Part shown: positions 48,444 to 60,292 of the stretch, piece after piece | Numbering within the stretch: position 1 is the first letter of the stretch | Layout: every line of letters starts with the position of its first letter | Assembly: GCF_964204865.1 (NCBI RefSeq) | Contig: NC_135261.1 | Span: 13,392,001 to 13,456,000, forward strand | Source of the DNA: Styela clava | Lineage: Eukaryota; Chordata; Ascidiacea; Stolidobranchia; Styelidae | DNA length: 64,000 nucleotides | Reading direction: 5' to 3' | Notes under the pieces: generated by a model | What the model saw: the letters and a program-made list of their open reading frames with translations, nothing else | Databases searched by the model: none | What the model was told of the DNA's origin: nothing | Made by a program: the position numbers and the translations under genes

Positions 48444-48868
48444 CAGGATTTCCCAAATTTTTTGAGATACGGACCCCTATTTGTGAATCCTAGTTTCGAC
48501 GGACCGCCATCCTAAGCCGTATCAATTTCTCTGCCTAACCAACGAGGAAGGATGATGTTTCCTGCACAACATAACAACACACGCAAACTCGTAGGTCCGA
48601 CTCTACGGCAAGTCTCGACCTGTATTTTGTCATCATATTGGTAAGAACTGAACATGCTGCCTTACACATCCAAGTCGTTGCAAAAGGCAATAAAACTTCA
48701 ATTGCCTTTTTTGACAGCAATGGATATTCGTCCGCAACGCTCAACCAAAAAGATGCATGGCTTTTCGATTGAAATCAACCATTGAAGATCGACGAGACTC
48801 TTTCCCTATCATCGCGAAACGCCATTGCAGTCATCACGTGATCACGGACCTCAGTTTGGCAAACCCTG
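48444..48868. mobile_element. hAT MITE (CAGGATTTCCCAAA type), 425 bp
   Basis: CAGGATTTCCCAAATTTTTT at the left and the inverted CAGGGTTTGCCAAACTGAGG at the right are flanked by GGCTAGAC (48436-48443) and GGCTAGAT (48869-48876), a 7/8 target duplication. ACGGACC subterminal words occur at both ends. Confidence 0.82.
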
Positions 48869-49339
48869 GGCTAGATAACTATCGCTCGGGCTAGTAAATC
48901 GATCTCTCATTGCTCAAATAACTTTGACTTTCCATCTTTGATTAAAAAAACAACCTTTTTTTCATGAATACGCCCGTGAATTATTTTATTCAATCAATTT
49001 AAACCACAAATACAAATATATATATTATATACGATGTTGCTAAATAACACCAAATGTTAAACATTCATAGCACCCACAAAATATTTTGTTAGTTGTATAT
49101 ACATACACATTTGTTCACTTTGCACCTGCAAAAAATGGTGAACAGTTGTAATATTAAATGAAATAATTCTATAAATTGAATAATTTTAAACTTTTAGCCC
49201 AAAATTTGTCTTCGGCTGCATATATTTTGATCTTGGTAATACGGAAAGACCCGTTCGGTCTATGGGCTAAACTTGGGTATTGAGGAAGTGAAAAAATCTG
49301 TTATATTAAAATTTATTCTATTCTTTAGTGTCGAATTTA

Positions 49340-50944
49340 CTAAAAAAATTTACCACAATTGGCTTTGCAAGCTATGCATGCTTCCGATGAACCATCAAGA
49401 ACACATATATCTTCGTCACACTCTTCAATGCATTCGTCTATCATTTTATTCCTGACCATTGTCTTAACATCTGATGAATAAAATAAAATTTAGGTTATAC
49501 GATTCTTATTGAAATATTTTAAAACAAAATCACGTGCACTCACTCGAAAAAGTAAAAAAGTAAGAAAGCTTCCTTCAAGTAAACTCAAAGGAAACCACTT
49601 CAATGCCTAAACCAGCGAAATCAATCAGACACGCGGTAAATAACAAATGTTTTCGCGACATTGTGTATGTCTTTGAATGGATATTTATAGACTGTCAAAG
49701 TTGAGCACAAATGGTACATCGTGATAAATTCCGGGTGCTCTTTAGAGTTTATACCAAATTTAAAGATATCTTAAATATTATATAAGATGATATCAGTTTA
49801 TCATCATTAATTCCTAGGTTAAGATGAGTCTTGCCCCGCCCATCTACATATAGGACACATAGTTATTATTTTAATTTTTATAGAAAATTACATTTTAGTG
49901 AACATTATTACCTTTTGCATAGTCTATGAGCGGTTAAAGACATTCAAATCAACAGACGCTGTGATTGATCGGATGTTCACAAAAATATCGTCATATTTAT
50001 TACATTTTTTATTTGAATACCTGCTGGAATGCAGTAGTCTATGCATCTTTGACAAGAACATCTGGATTTGACTCGACTGCAATCGTGTCCTAAAGAACAT
50101 TGTTTCCTCGCCTCAACGACACATTCCACGTGATCAAAAAATGGCACGACGTCATCGTCATATTCTGAGAAGAGAAAACAAAATGCACATTCATCACACA
50201 GGTTGAGTAAAAATTTGAACCAGATGTCAAAAACTAAAGAAACTGCTGAGAAGTCGTTAGAGAATTGTTTTCGAAATAGAAAAAAAAACGGTGGTACTTT
50301 AATCAGAGTTGAAACTTAATGCAGATCAACCTACCGCATTTTGACGAAATGCATTTGTGACATGATGTCAAAGGGCTGTCTTTTGACATCTCGCAGGAAG
50401 CTCTGCAATACCTTGTGAGACATTCAATTTTTTTTGGAGGGACGAACTCCAATTTAAACTCGGCGAATAAGACATCGTCTGGCGTGTCAGGGCTTGCGAC
50501 AGATCTTACCAATCTGATCCCGCGTGCAGAGACGGACATCCCTTTAATGCAATAGATATATAATCTTAAAAATATATCGTAATGTGATTAAAGTCATTAT
50601 TATGAACTCATTCGTTACACAATAAATTCAAAGTTGTGAAAGCTACAAACATTCACATACTAAAATCTAGCAAAAACAGTCAATAATAATTAATATTTCA
50701 GACAACTCTCGGATAGTTAAATCACGTACATGGGCCCATGCTCATTGGCACTCTCAATGGCCTGATTTAGGAATTTAAATTTGAAAACAATATATTGTTT
50801 GATGGTACTGCTTTGTATGTACGAACATATTGTATGAAATATAAAAAAAAAGTTTCGTTATTCATACATAGCTATTTATATTTTATACTTACTTTGAAAA
50901 ATCACAAACGCTACTACCATGCTTGAGATAATGTTACTTTGCAT
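49340..50944 (-). CDS. Secreted multi-module cysteine-rich protein (vanabin-like spacing), 4 exons
   Basis: Minus-strand exons 50944-50893, 50541-50335, 50164-50021 and 49470-49340 join with phase 1 at all three junctions to give 177 residues. Exon 1 is a hydrophobic signal sequence (MQSNIISSMVVAFVIFQ). Exons 2, 3 and 4 each hold one module with 6, 7 and 6 cysteines: ECLTRYCRASC then SCHKCISSKC; QCSLGHDC then CSCQRCIDYC; ECIEECDEDIC then ACIACKANC. All end in C-x2-C-x3/4-C. The C-x2-5-C spacing recalls ascidian vanabins (vanadium-binding proteins); this is resemblance, not proof. Acidic runs precede some modules. A TATATATAAG box lies about 90 bp upstream. AATAAA on the minus strand near 49310 follows the stop. 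An alternative donor at 49354 could extend the gene to 46386. The acceptor of exon 2 is pyrimidine-poor, the weakest point of the model. Confidence 0.72.
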
Positions 50945-51032
50945 CTTGAAATATTTTCACATGCAATTCAAAGGTAGCAATTCGTATTAAACTTTTTACT
51001 CACTTTGTCAAACATTCGTCTTGTCTTCTTAT

Positions 51033-51045
51033 ATATACTATTTAG
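51033..51045 (-). promoter_or_regulatory. TATA box of the Cys-rich gene
   Basis: The minus strand reads TATATATAAGAAG here, about 90 bases before the ATG at 50944, a good TATA element for that gene. Confidence 0.55.
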
Positions 51046-52230
51046 CTGGTACTTGATCTTCCCCTAGGCTTCGACTTAAATATAATAGGCTTGCCGTTAT
51101 ACTACTTCTTATATGAAATGAACATAATATTTTTCGATTGAACTAAGTTGCAAAGACAAAAATAGATACATAACAAAATTATAGGGCCCAGGTATAATTA
51201 AGTTGCAATTTAATCTAATATCCCGGATTAAATAATAATGTCAAGTCAGTTATGTAACTTTAAGTGAAAAATACGACATCACAAGTATTATTTGTTGCGT
51301 AACATCCTTCTATACTGCGTAAATATTCTAATTATTAAAGAAAACAAAAATTATGTAAGAGTTAATTATCTTGTAATAGGGATTTCGTTGTGAATCAAAT
51401 TTTCTTATTTTATTAGCGTCTTATTGCTTTGTTTATTAATGTTATGGCTTTCGAAATATATACTATGGGTATGGTTGCTAATTTTGATACTATCAGTAGA
51501 TTTATTCTCCACCAAACTATGTGCCTGTTTGATATCAGAAAATTTTTGTCTAAGCCCAAAGTTTGGAGAAATCTTTATTTATTTCCGTCTTCACTCCATG
51601 GTCATAAAAATATCAAAAATTTTTCCTGTTCAAATATTTTGTTGCCACTTCAAATTGAGGGGAAATTAATAACTATTCATATTCACAGCCCTTTTGTATA
51701 TGTATTATTTAAACAAATTTCTTGCAACTTGAAAACCCCAAAATGCTGAGAGCGGTACAATATTTGTCACCTACAACATGACTCACTGAATTTGCAAACA
51801 CTTCAAATGAAAAACGAGAATATCGGTCAGAGACCGAAGACTTATCGATCGAAACTTAGGGGATCCCAAGACAGCGCTCTTACTCCATAGTGACAATTTG
51901 TGTCTCATCACTAATTAATTAACAACTCGCTAATTATACGACATAATTCATCCAAAATCAATAGGCTTCTGGTACGACATATAATGAATGCACGTGCAAA
52001 ATCTTGAGCAGATTCAATCTTGCTTTCGTGAGATATCGCGTATATCTAACAGACAGACAAACAGACAAATACCTATCAACATACTTACCGATTAAAATCG
52101 ATAAGTAAAAAATGAGCAACATACTGGTCATGCGTCTTCGTTTCACCGAACATCTTTTGACGTAAAAAAGTGGACAGAACTCGCTGGAAGAACTTCATTC
52201 GTTATGTAGCATGTACGGTTTCATAATCTT
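51046..52230. other. Intergenic stretch
   Basis: AT-rich. It includes CAGACAGACAAACAGACA near 52048-52070 followed by an imperfect palindrome CTTACCGATTAAAATCGATAAG at 52084-52105, possibly a repeat terminus. No gene was recognised. Confidence 0.4.
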
Positions 52231-53430
52231 TGCACCAGTAATTGCACCCATGGCAATCGCGCCTGCATACATTTGCACCCATGAACAATTGCTGTCACCA
52301 CCATGAACAGTATATATTCTTGCTACTCGCTTCAGGCATCGCATATTGGTGGCATAGAACTAATAATTTATTTCCCATAACCAGAAAGAAAATTGGATTT
52401 CGTGATTTTTGGTAAATAATCGATAGTGTTCTAAACTAAACAATCACAAATCTGCCATTCACCTCAGACTGCTGGGAATTGGCCACCGTTGTTTTCGCTT
52501 TTAAAAACAATAGTGATCGGACGAACTCTTGTAAATATCGCCCTATTAGTCTCTTGCCAATAATAAGCAAAGTATTGACTCATCAACACAATCATTACTG
52601 ACTACTTAGAATCACATGCTATTTTAATCGACAAACAATACGGTTTTGTCGAAAGCGTTCCAATGTCAATTTTATAACTGCTACAACTAAAAAAACTCTT
52701 GACCTACATTATTACTTATTTTCAACATTCACCTTTCTGAATTTGAAAATAGACAAAATCGTATAATCCGATCGTTATATTAATCCTAATACAGCTTCAA
52801 TCTCTTCTGTTTTAAGAGTGTGCGCGCGACCTTGTTTTGAGCAAATGTGACTAAGAAGGTCTCATTATCTTTGCATCCACCTACATTTGCACACAGAACA
52901 ATTGCACCTGCATACCTTTGCACCCACGGACATTTGCATTCATTAACAACTGCACCCATACATTTGCACCTGCAGATTTTAGCATCTACATACAGATTGC
53001 ACCCATGAACATTTCCACCCATGGATATTTGCACTCGTGGACATTTGCACCCACAGATATTGGCACCCACGGCTATTCGCACCCACGCACATTTGCATCT
53101 CTGAACACTTGCATTTATGGAATATTGCACCAGTAAACATTTACACCCATGGATACCAGTCATTGAAGTAAAATAAGTTTTATTGCCATTTGCGAGAATA
53201 GGGAATCCTAATGTTATATATGGTAATGAAGACGAACTCACTACAAACCCGAACGCGATCAATTTGAACGGGGTGCAAATGACCGTGGGTTCAAATGTAC
53301 ACGGGTCCAAATGTCCGTAGGTTCTATCTATATGTGGGTGCTAAAATCTATGAATAGAAATGTATAGGTGCGAATGTTAGTGAGTGCAAAAGTACTGATT
53401 ACAATTTACGGGTGCAAATGTGCCGTCACT
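52231..53430. repeat. Inverted minisatellite of about 16-17-bp units
   Basis: Degenerate units of the type CACCCATGGACATTTG run in plus orientation at about 52231-52300 and 52870-53160. At about 53265-53430 the units are inverted (GGGTGCAAATGTCCGT). A Cys-rich open frame of 174 codons on the minus strand (52786-53310) is an artefact of the unit length and phase. A LINE fragment lies between the arrays. Confidence 0.7.
52505..52670 (+). pseudogene. LINE reverse-transcriptase fragment
   Basis: One frame reads CKYRPISLLPIISKVLT, the conserved reverse-transcriptase block of Jockey/CR1/RTE-like non-LTR retrotransposons. After a frameshift near 52582 it continues NTIITDYLESHAILIDKQYG and F. Only about 55 codons remain and there is no flanking LINE coding sequence. 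Confidence 0.7.
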
Positions 53431-53439
53431 GCCTAAGAA

Positions 53440-53883
53440 CGTGAGCTTGTCTTGATTCCGTCTTGAATATATGTTTTGTAAAATTTTGTTAAGTAAACTC
53501 TTATGGAGCATCGTAATAGCCACCGTCTTTGACGTTCTTATTGCTTGAATAACAAACACGCAGATGTAGCAGAAAATCTATATCAATTCTTTCAGTCTCC
53601 CCTAGAATAACTGCTTCAACAACAACCCCCATCCACTTTAACTTATGTTTTCCGAATCAGATATTCATTTCATCGTTTACCGCCGAATGATACGTATATA
53701 TATGTGCAAAACAAAGCTGATGGACGCAATTGTTCAATTTCCAAATCTTTTTAGTACACTATTTTAATTTGTCGTAGCTGGCACCATATATTATGGGATA
53801 GTATAATACGGCAATTATCTCTTATACAAATATGAAAGTCGATCGTTAGGAAATCCCACAGCACAATGAAAACTCCATATACA
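53440..53883. other. Non-coding stretch, nothing recognised
   Basis: AT-rich DNA between the minisatellite and the hAT copy. No coding potential or defined repeat was found. Confidence 0.35.
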
Positions 53884-54894
53884 CGGTTTTTCAACTGTTA
53901 TATATACATAGGAAAACACGCAATATCGGGCCAATATATCGGTTGAGCTCTAATCCTGTGCGACGATGGTGATTCATGCGTCCAGTCTCAACGTGAATCG
54001 AACAACTGTAGTTTGAAATTTTACCGCTACCTGGTAGTCTACCTCAGGGTGTTTCAAGGTTGCTATGTTGAAGGACCGCAAAAACTTTTGAGAAGGTTGC
54101 GCGGGCCGCAAGTCGGAGAAAACCCAAAAGTGATCGAAATATCGCGAGATTACATACTTTAAATTTAATAAACAACGAGAGTTTACCGTTCTAATCAGAC
54201 TATTATTATGTTGCATGGGTGGCGTTCTTTTAAAGAAGATATATATATATATATAGGGCTTTCAGTTATTTTAAAAATAATTCCCGAGAATTACCGTTGT
54301 ATTTTCCGCATCTCGCGTTTAATGTCGCTTCAAATAATATTATTTTGTGACAGATATTACCTGAAAGCAAACCAGACACTGCGTGGTGGGCAAGGAAATA
54401 TGTTTCCAACCGGTGTCTCCAAAATGTCGTGTCCCACTTGTCTCAGGTGTCCCCAGACTCCGGTGTCTCCAAAATGTCGTGTCTCACTTGTCCCCAGACG
54501 CCGATGTCTCCAAAATGTTGTATCCCACTTGTCCCCAGACGCAGGTGTCTCTAAAATGTCGTGTCCTCAGACGCCGATGTCTTCAAAATGTCTAGTCCCA
54601 CGTGTTCCGGAGAAGTGGGACAGGAAGGGACAACAATTTAAGAAAACGACTCATAGACCCATTTCGTGTCCAATAAATAAGTTTCAGTGTTTATTTTCAA
54701 TAAAGAAGGTTAATGGTATACTTGAAGACGAAAAAAAGCGAACATTTTGAACTTTGAGTTGTCTGGTGAAGTCGTAATATTTTAACAAACACCGATAAAC
54801 TATATAAAATTCTGCTTTGAAAGGTCTGTGGTACCCCTCTTTGCTTGGTGCTCTAAGCACGTGCTTATATTGTTTAATGGTTAATCCGGCGCTG
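53884..54894. mobile_element. 5'-truncated hAT copy related to 21267-22759, with minisatellite
   Basis: It shares long blocks with the 21.3-kb element: GAGCTCTAATCCTG, CAACTGTAGTTTGAAATTTT, TTACCGTTCTAATCAGACTA and the right end CAGCGCCGGATTAACC (inverted) at 54894. The left terminus is missing. At 54405-54615 it carries repeated TGTCTCCAAAATGTCGTGT units absent from the other copy. A SINE-tail remnant (CCCATACCCGACATGAGC) follows at 54899. Confidence 0.8.
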
Positions 54895-54929
54895 GCTATT
54901 CCCATACCCGACATGAGCTGGTAACTAGA

Positions 54930-56003
54930 CAAAGGGCCTGATTCAGCATAATATGCTCAAGTCACTTTTTTGCCTTTCCGCTCTCTCGGCTTAGATAAAA
55001 AATTTTACTCCTTACGTAGACGTAGCATGTATTTTTTGTGATCCAATTTATCTTTGGCCCTGTAATGTTTTGAAAAATGTGATTTTTACCCAACCTTGCA
55101 TGGCGTACATGTATAGTAGGTTAGGTAAGACAGAACGTAAAATTAATCGTAAATTTTGTTGTAAAGCTGCGATGTGATAAATCAACATTCCAATTTCGTA
55201 ATCAAATTCGGATGCATCTAATTCCATACGTTTAGATATTTTGCTCTTGTCGTTTGTTCTTTTATAATATCAAGCAGTGAATATTTTTCACCACGACAAA
55301 CCGGACGCAATATCTTGTCTTTACGAGTTTTTCGATGTCGTATAACTAACTCTCTGTCAATTATTTTTTTCTGTGGACTTCTTGAAATCATTTTTCTTTT
55401 TTGACTTTCCCTTTTTTCTGAAAATAAAACCAAATCATTAATATACCGATGCATAATGTACCGGAACATTTCTCACATAGAATGCATTACAATGTCAAAC
55501 AAGAGAGTTACGCACAAATATATGGACACGTTAGACCAGAGCGAATCAGTCTTTACCGGTACCTTTGACGCTACCGGTACCCTCAAAAAAGTTCTGAATT
55601 TCCAGTAGCAAGAATTTTGCAGAATCAAAACGTACAGCCAGTCATGACACTGACTAAAATCCGTGTTCCCATGGATAAAAAATAATACAGCAAAATTTTA
55701 GACGAAATATCAAATTTTATAGAATTCACGCAAAATTTTGAAATAAATAAAAGTAATAGCCTTCTAGCGAAGAAATTAATCTTCAACCACTGAAAATTTC
55801 AAAGCAATTGGTCCAGTATTCGAAGAGAAAAGCGATTTTTTTAAAAACGTGTCAAAGAACAAGAACAACATAATATTGAAACGATCGTTATGGCCACTAA
55901 ACGTGTCCAACAAGATCCTTACGCGAGGCACCTAGACATTTCCCACGAAAAATTACAAGAAAGACGAAGACTAGAACACACAAGTAAGACAGAACACATA
56001 TAC
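54930..56003. other. Intergenic stretch with a possible orphan exon and a dispersed repeat
   Basis: A minus frame preceded by TTTATTTTCAG at 55420-55430 and ending in a stop at 55218 encodes about 66 very basic residues (SRSPQKKIIDRELVIRHRK). It could be a terminal exon, but no partner exon was found. At 55790-55915 lies the dispersed AATTGGTCCAGTA repeat, and ACCGGTACC words lie near 55556-55580. Confidence 0.35.
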
Positions 56004-56519
56004 CAGGGGTGGGCACAATTTCTTGTATAAGAGCCGCATGCTGCAAGTCAGAACTTTAAAAGAGCCGCAGAATTTGTGAATTTATTAATATTATCGAAAT
56101 ACTATGAACAGAAAAGAAATTCACACAAGAGTCTAATAACAATAAATAGATAAACAAGGCAACTCTGACAACTCTGTTTCCATCTTCGTACTTTCGTTTT
56201 TTTAATTTTGGACACATCGCACAGTAACTTACTTAGACTAACTAACCGCAATCAAGCTGCAATATCGCCGACGCATCAATAAACATTGACCATTGTGACG
56301 AAAGATTTGCTGACTCGACTGACTTAAATTCAACGCTACAGCGATTTTCATACTAAAACATAATTCGACCTAATTATTGACGAAAACTTCTTTACGACTT
56401 TTAATAAATAAAAAGAGTTTACATTAAAGTTTTTCTATTAGTTAAAATTTGGATAATCATTTATGTTAGCGAGAAGAGCCGCACAAAAAGTCTGGCGAGC
56501 CGCGGTGTGCCCACCCCTG
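56004..56519. mobile_element. hAT MITE (CAGGGGTGGGCACAA type), 516 bp, perfect TSD
   Basis: CAGGGGTGGGCACAATTTCT at the left and the inverted CAGGGGTGGGCACACCGCGG at the right, with AGAGCCGC subterminal words, are flanked by perfect ACATATAC repeats (55996-56003 and 56520-56527). The perfect duplication suggests a fairly recent insertion. Confidence 0.9.
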
Positions 56520-56939
56520 ACATATACGTTCCATAAGAAATGCATTAAGAGTTGAAAAAGTACGCCATAGCGTACGGTATACCAACTGCCATGGTTGCCA
56601 GCGCCAAGTGATCAAAAAAGCCAGGTCAAGATCCGAAATACAGAAAAAAGCCAACGGTTTTATTAACTACGAATGCCCATAATTTGTCTGATTTGAAACT
56701 CTTAGCACAATAGTGGATATGCACAGTTTGCAATATGCTAATTTAGAGCCATCAGTCGATTTAGTAGCCCGCGCCACCAAATGTCTTTTCCCATTGAAAG
56801 TTGTATTTTCGGTTGCTATCATGATGATTTCCATTTCAGCATGATGAAAGGTTTATAAGTAAGCAGTAATTATTGAATGGCAGAACCAGAATGTACATCC
56901 GACACAATACAGTCGAGCTGACCTATCTTTATAAAAAAA

Positions 56940-57232
56940 AGTTGGGTATGTCGGGTATATAATTAGTTAACCAGTTATTTGTTTTCGGGTATGTAATTAG
57001 TTAACCAGTTTTTTGTTTTCGGAAGCATGGACTTGATGGTGGAGGAAGCCGTAACCGACCAGCGGTTATGTGAACCACCCTACGGCGGCGAGGAGTCCAG
57101 CAATCCTCTCGCACATGATCATCCCCACATGGGATTCGAACCTGCGAACCCATGAAGGGTAGGTAATCAGAGATGCGGTGGCGAGCGTATTCCTAACGCT
57201 TAGCACGATGCGCACACCGCCGAGACAATTCA
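56940..57232 (-). repeat. tRNA-derived SINE, copy f
   Basis: Minus-orientation SINE with B-box GGATTCGAACC, GGAAGCATGGACTTGATGG and GCGGTGGCGAGCGTATTCCT. The tail side has a local direct duplication of TAATTAGTTAACCAGTT and TTTGTTTTCGG (about 56960-57018). Confidence 0.85.
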
Positions 57233-57261
57233 ATATGTAAAATACAGGGTGCCACGTTACA

Positions 57262-58764
57262 TAGGGTGACCATACGTCCTCCTTTTGGAGGATTTGTCCT
57301 CCTTTTTCGATGAAAAAATTGCGTCCTTCGAGGACGCTCTGAAATGTCAAAATGTCCGACATTTGCACGCGATAAAATATTTAAAATTATATCTTTTGAT
57401 ATGGTAAGATAATTTTGAAGTAAGTAGAGACTTGTAATATCATTATACATAGGCTATGACAAGCAATGCATTGCGTTGTGATAGAATACACACTCTTATT
57501 AAATGCATACTCGTTTATAACGTAAAAATCGTTTTGTTCTGCAATTATTTTTTACGTCATTTCACGTTGTATTTCACAATATAGTAAAGTTTCGATTTTG
57601 GCAGAAAATTACGTCAGCAGACCCAATAAATTATTCCGGAAAGAAATACCTTTATCACTCAGGAACAAGGAAAAAGTATCCATGCTTTAGAAAAGATAAA
57701 CTGATAGCGAAGCGGAGTGCATTACATACGGCTATGAGTCTATGACACTTTCGTTTCTGTGGCGAATAACGGCAAGCTTAGCAACAGTTGCACATTGAGA
57801 GTTCAAGCATAAAACAGCTGTTAGAGAAGAATCATCATCAGCGAAAGAGACCGACTATATTTTGCGCCTGCAACTCATATTGGAGAAAAGGACGTTTCAT
57901 TGTGTAAAACATCACCAGAGTTACAGATCTGACAATTGTACGTCAAATCTATTGAAGAAGGTTTTCCCAGGTTCAAATATTTAAAAAAATATTTTTATGC
58001 TCGGACGAAAGTTTAAGCATTTTCTATTTTTCTGTTTGTGATAGAATAAACTACTGCCTGACTGCAGCCACAATGGCCAAAAGAACCATTTGAGTTTGTT
58101 TCCTATTTGAATCTGCTGCTAATGTAAGGCTGGCTCCTTGCTGATTCGAACAATTGTTATGTGTCCAAATTTACATTTGAGTATAGTAGTCCAATAACCA
58201 AAATTGTTTTTTATTTGTGGGGCTTAGCCTACTCCTCACTTTCAAATAATAGTGTAATAGTTGAAAATTTGCTTTCACGGAAAAAAATTATTTACTTTTA
58301 TTTTTTTGTTTGTTTTTTCAAATTTTCTTTAATTTCTAATAGTCATATTTTACTGTGAATTTATCAGCGTAAACTTGGAGGGGGCAGACTTCGATGACCG
58401 CATGGTCGTGTCGCTCCTTCCAGTCTATACCGTAAAAAGTGTATTTTTTTATAGCTATTATTTATTTATTATTATGACTGTTTTTTTCTGGTTTACGAAA
58501 TAAATATCTCTCTCTCTGTACCCACTAAATTTGATTGACACTTCTTGCAGCCAGTTCTACGATATTGAAAAAAATAACTCAACAATATTCACGAAGGAAC
58601 TGCCAAATACTCATGGTCTAATGACAAATAAATTGATTCTTCTGTGGATGTTTTTTTAATCCTAGAGAATTCAGCATATATATAATGTATAATCTCAGGC
58701 ACAGAAATGAGGTTCTACCAAACGACGTGTCCTCCTTTTAAGGTTTGGAAATATGGTCACCCTA
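57262..58764. mobile_element. hAT element (TAGGGTGACCATA type), 1.5 kb, perfect TSD
   Basis: TAGGGTGACCATACGTCCTC at the left and the inverted TAGGGTGACCATATTTCCAA at the right are flanked by perfect ACGTTACA repeats (57254-57261 and 58765-58772). GTCCTCCTTTT words lie near both ends. No transposase frame was recognised. Confidence 0.88.
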
Positions 58765-58772
58765 ACGTTACA

Positions 58773-59343
58773 GCTTAACGTATGTGACATGCCTAACTGT
58801 TACATATTTCTACTTATATTAGCGAAATACCCATTTTAGTAGGCACATAGCGGACAAAGCCATTTTAGTAGAAAGATATCGCGACATATCCATTTAACCC
58901 TTTCCATGCGATTTTTATTTTTTTTTATAAATAATCGTATTTTGCTACGCCGATTTTATGCATTTGTACCCCCACAACTAATCGACAATGATCCTCTGCT
59001 GCTCACTGACGGCTCGTTGGAAAGCTTAGAGTAGGGACATAGAGGACATAAACATTTTAGTAGGGACAAATAGCGGACATAGTCATTTCGTAACTAAGTT
59101 ATGGTACCGGTACCCGTCTGTCCCGAAAACTTTTCGCTCATAGTCTAGTTAATTTTGGGGGTTTATTTATGTTTACTGATTGACGAAAAAGACGCGTAGA
59201 TGATCACCCTAAATCGAGCAAGCTATTTCTCTCGCTTTTTCGTCGCAACGATCCCGATATTAGAGAGATCGCTGTCGTTAGTGAGTTCTTCATCGTCGAC
59301 ACAGATGGCATTTCGGGCGATCGTAGTTATACTCTGGATCTGT
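58773..59343. other. Repeat-derived stretch with AGCGGACA words and a MULE-like internal fragment
   Basis: CATTTTAGTAGNNACATAGCGGACA-like words repeat several times (about 58840-59090). From about 59215 to 59335 the sequence matches the interior of the adjacent MULE-like MITE (TTTTTCGTCGCAACGAT, TTCATCGTCGAC), so it is a fragment of another copy. Confidence 0.5.
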
Positions 59344-59802
59344 GGGTCTCATGTAGTTTCTTACCTAACATACTTCTAGTGGGCGTAGCATGACAATTTT
59401 TTCACGTATCAATCCTGATCCCCACCTGACTACATCATCTAAAAATTACGTCATTACGACGTCACAGTGACGTAATAGAGCCCTTCAAACTATACGAACT
59501 GCCATCAAAGACGCGCAAACGAGCACCCGAAATCGAACACTTATTTCTCTCGTTTTCTCGTCGCAACGATTACAATAGGAGAGCACCGATAACGTCAGTC
59601 AGTTCTTTATCGCCGGCGCCAATGCCATTTCGGTCGATCGTGCGTACGGTATATTTGGCAGGCTCTATGACGTGATTGTGATGTCGTAGCGATCGAATTT
59701 TTGGATGGCGTAATCAGATGGGGGTTAGGTAGGATTGCATATCAAAAAATTGTTATGCTACGCCCACTAGAAGTACGTTAGGTACGAAACTACACGAGAC
59801 CC
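59344..59802. mobile_element. MULE-like MITE, copy 2, with long terminal inverted repeats
   Basis: GGGTCTCATGTAGTTTCTTA at the left and the inverted GGGTCTCGTGTAGTTTCGTA at the right both continue through ACCTAACNTACTTCTAGTGG and GCGTAGCAT, giving roughly 60 bp of inverted repeat. Flanks GGATCTGT and GGCTTTGT match at 6 of 8. Homologous to 15484-15909. The interior encodes nothing. Confidence 0.75.
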
Positions 59803-60000
59803 GGCTTTGTGACGTGATTCAGAGTTGGCCGTGGCATGAATGGCGTAGTCAGGTGGGGGGTTAGGATTGACATGTGAGAAAATTGTTACCGGTACCGTAC
59901 CGGTACCGGTATGCTACGCCCACTAGAAGTACGTTAGGTACCGGTACCGGTACCGATGTACGGAACTACACCAGACTATTTCTACGGAAGCCGGAAGGGT
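59803..60000. repeat. Fragment of a third MULE-like MITE with ACCGGTACC expansion
   Basis: GGGGGTTAGGATTGACATG, CTACGCCCACTAGAAGTACG and GGAACTACACCAGAC repeat the right half of the neighbouring MITE, but its terminus is interrupted by runs of ACCGGTACCGGTACCG (59888-59910 and 59937-59957). Confidence 0.6.
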
Positions 60001-60292
60001 TGCCATCTCCAGTATTTTTGTGGGAGCTTGTTTATATCAAAAGTTGATATGTAATGATGATGATGTGTAAGTGTCATTCAAACCAATAAAATGAGATTAT
60101 CCTCAAGGGAAAAAAGGCTAATAAGATGGCCTGATTTTGTAATTAGGCTATATGATAAACAGCATCTTGCGCGGTTTCTATCAGTAAGATGCCAAGCATT
60201 TCGTTCTTATTATGTTCAATTAGATTTTTTGTTAATGTAATTGATAAGTCACAGGGATAGTTAGAATCGAACACTTTGTCGTTACTTTAGAT

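Noticed and set aside
52786-53310. A 174-codon minus-strand frame rich in Cys, Lys and Val, looking like another secreted Cys-rich protein
   Set aside because: It is generated by the CACCCATGGACATTTG minisatellite. The Cys-Lys spacing follows the DNA unit length, there is no signal peptide or splice structure, and the array continues in non-coding form.
55218-55430. Basic terminal-exon-like frame with a good acceptor
   Set aside because: No upstream exon with a matching phase was found and the composition is low-complexity; mentioned only in the stretch description.
58900-59020. TTAACCCTTTCCATGCG, resembling a piggyBac terminus with a TTAA target
   Set aside because: No inverted partner or second TTAA was found at a plausible distance.
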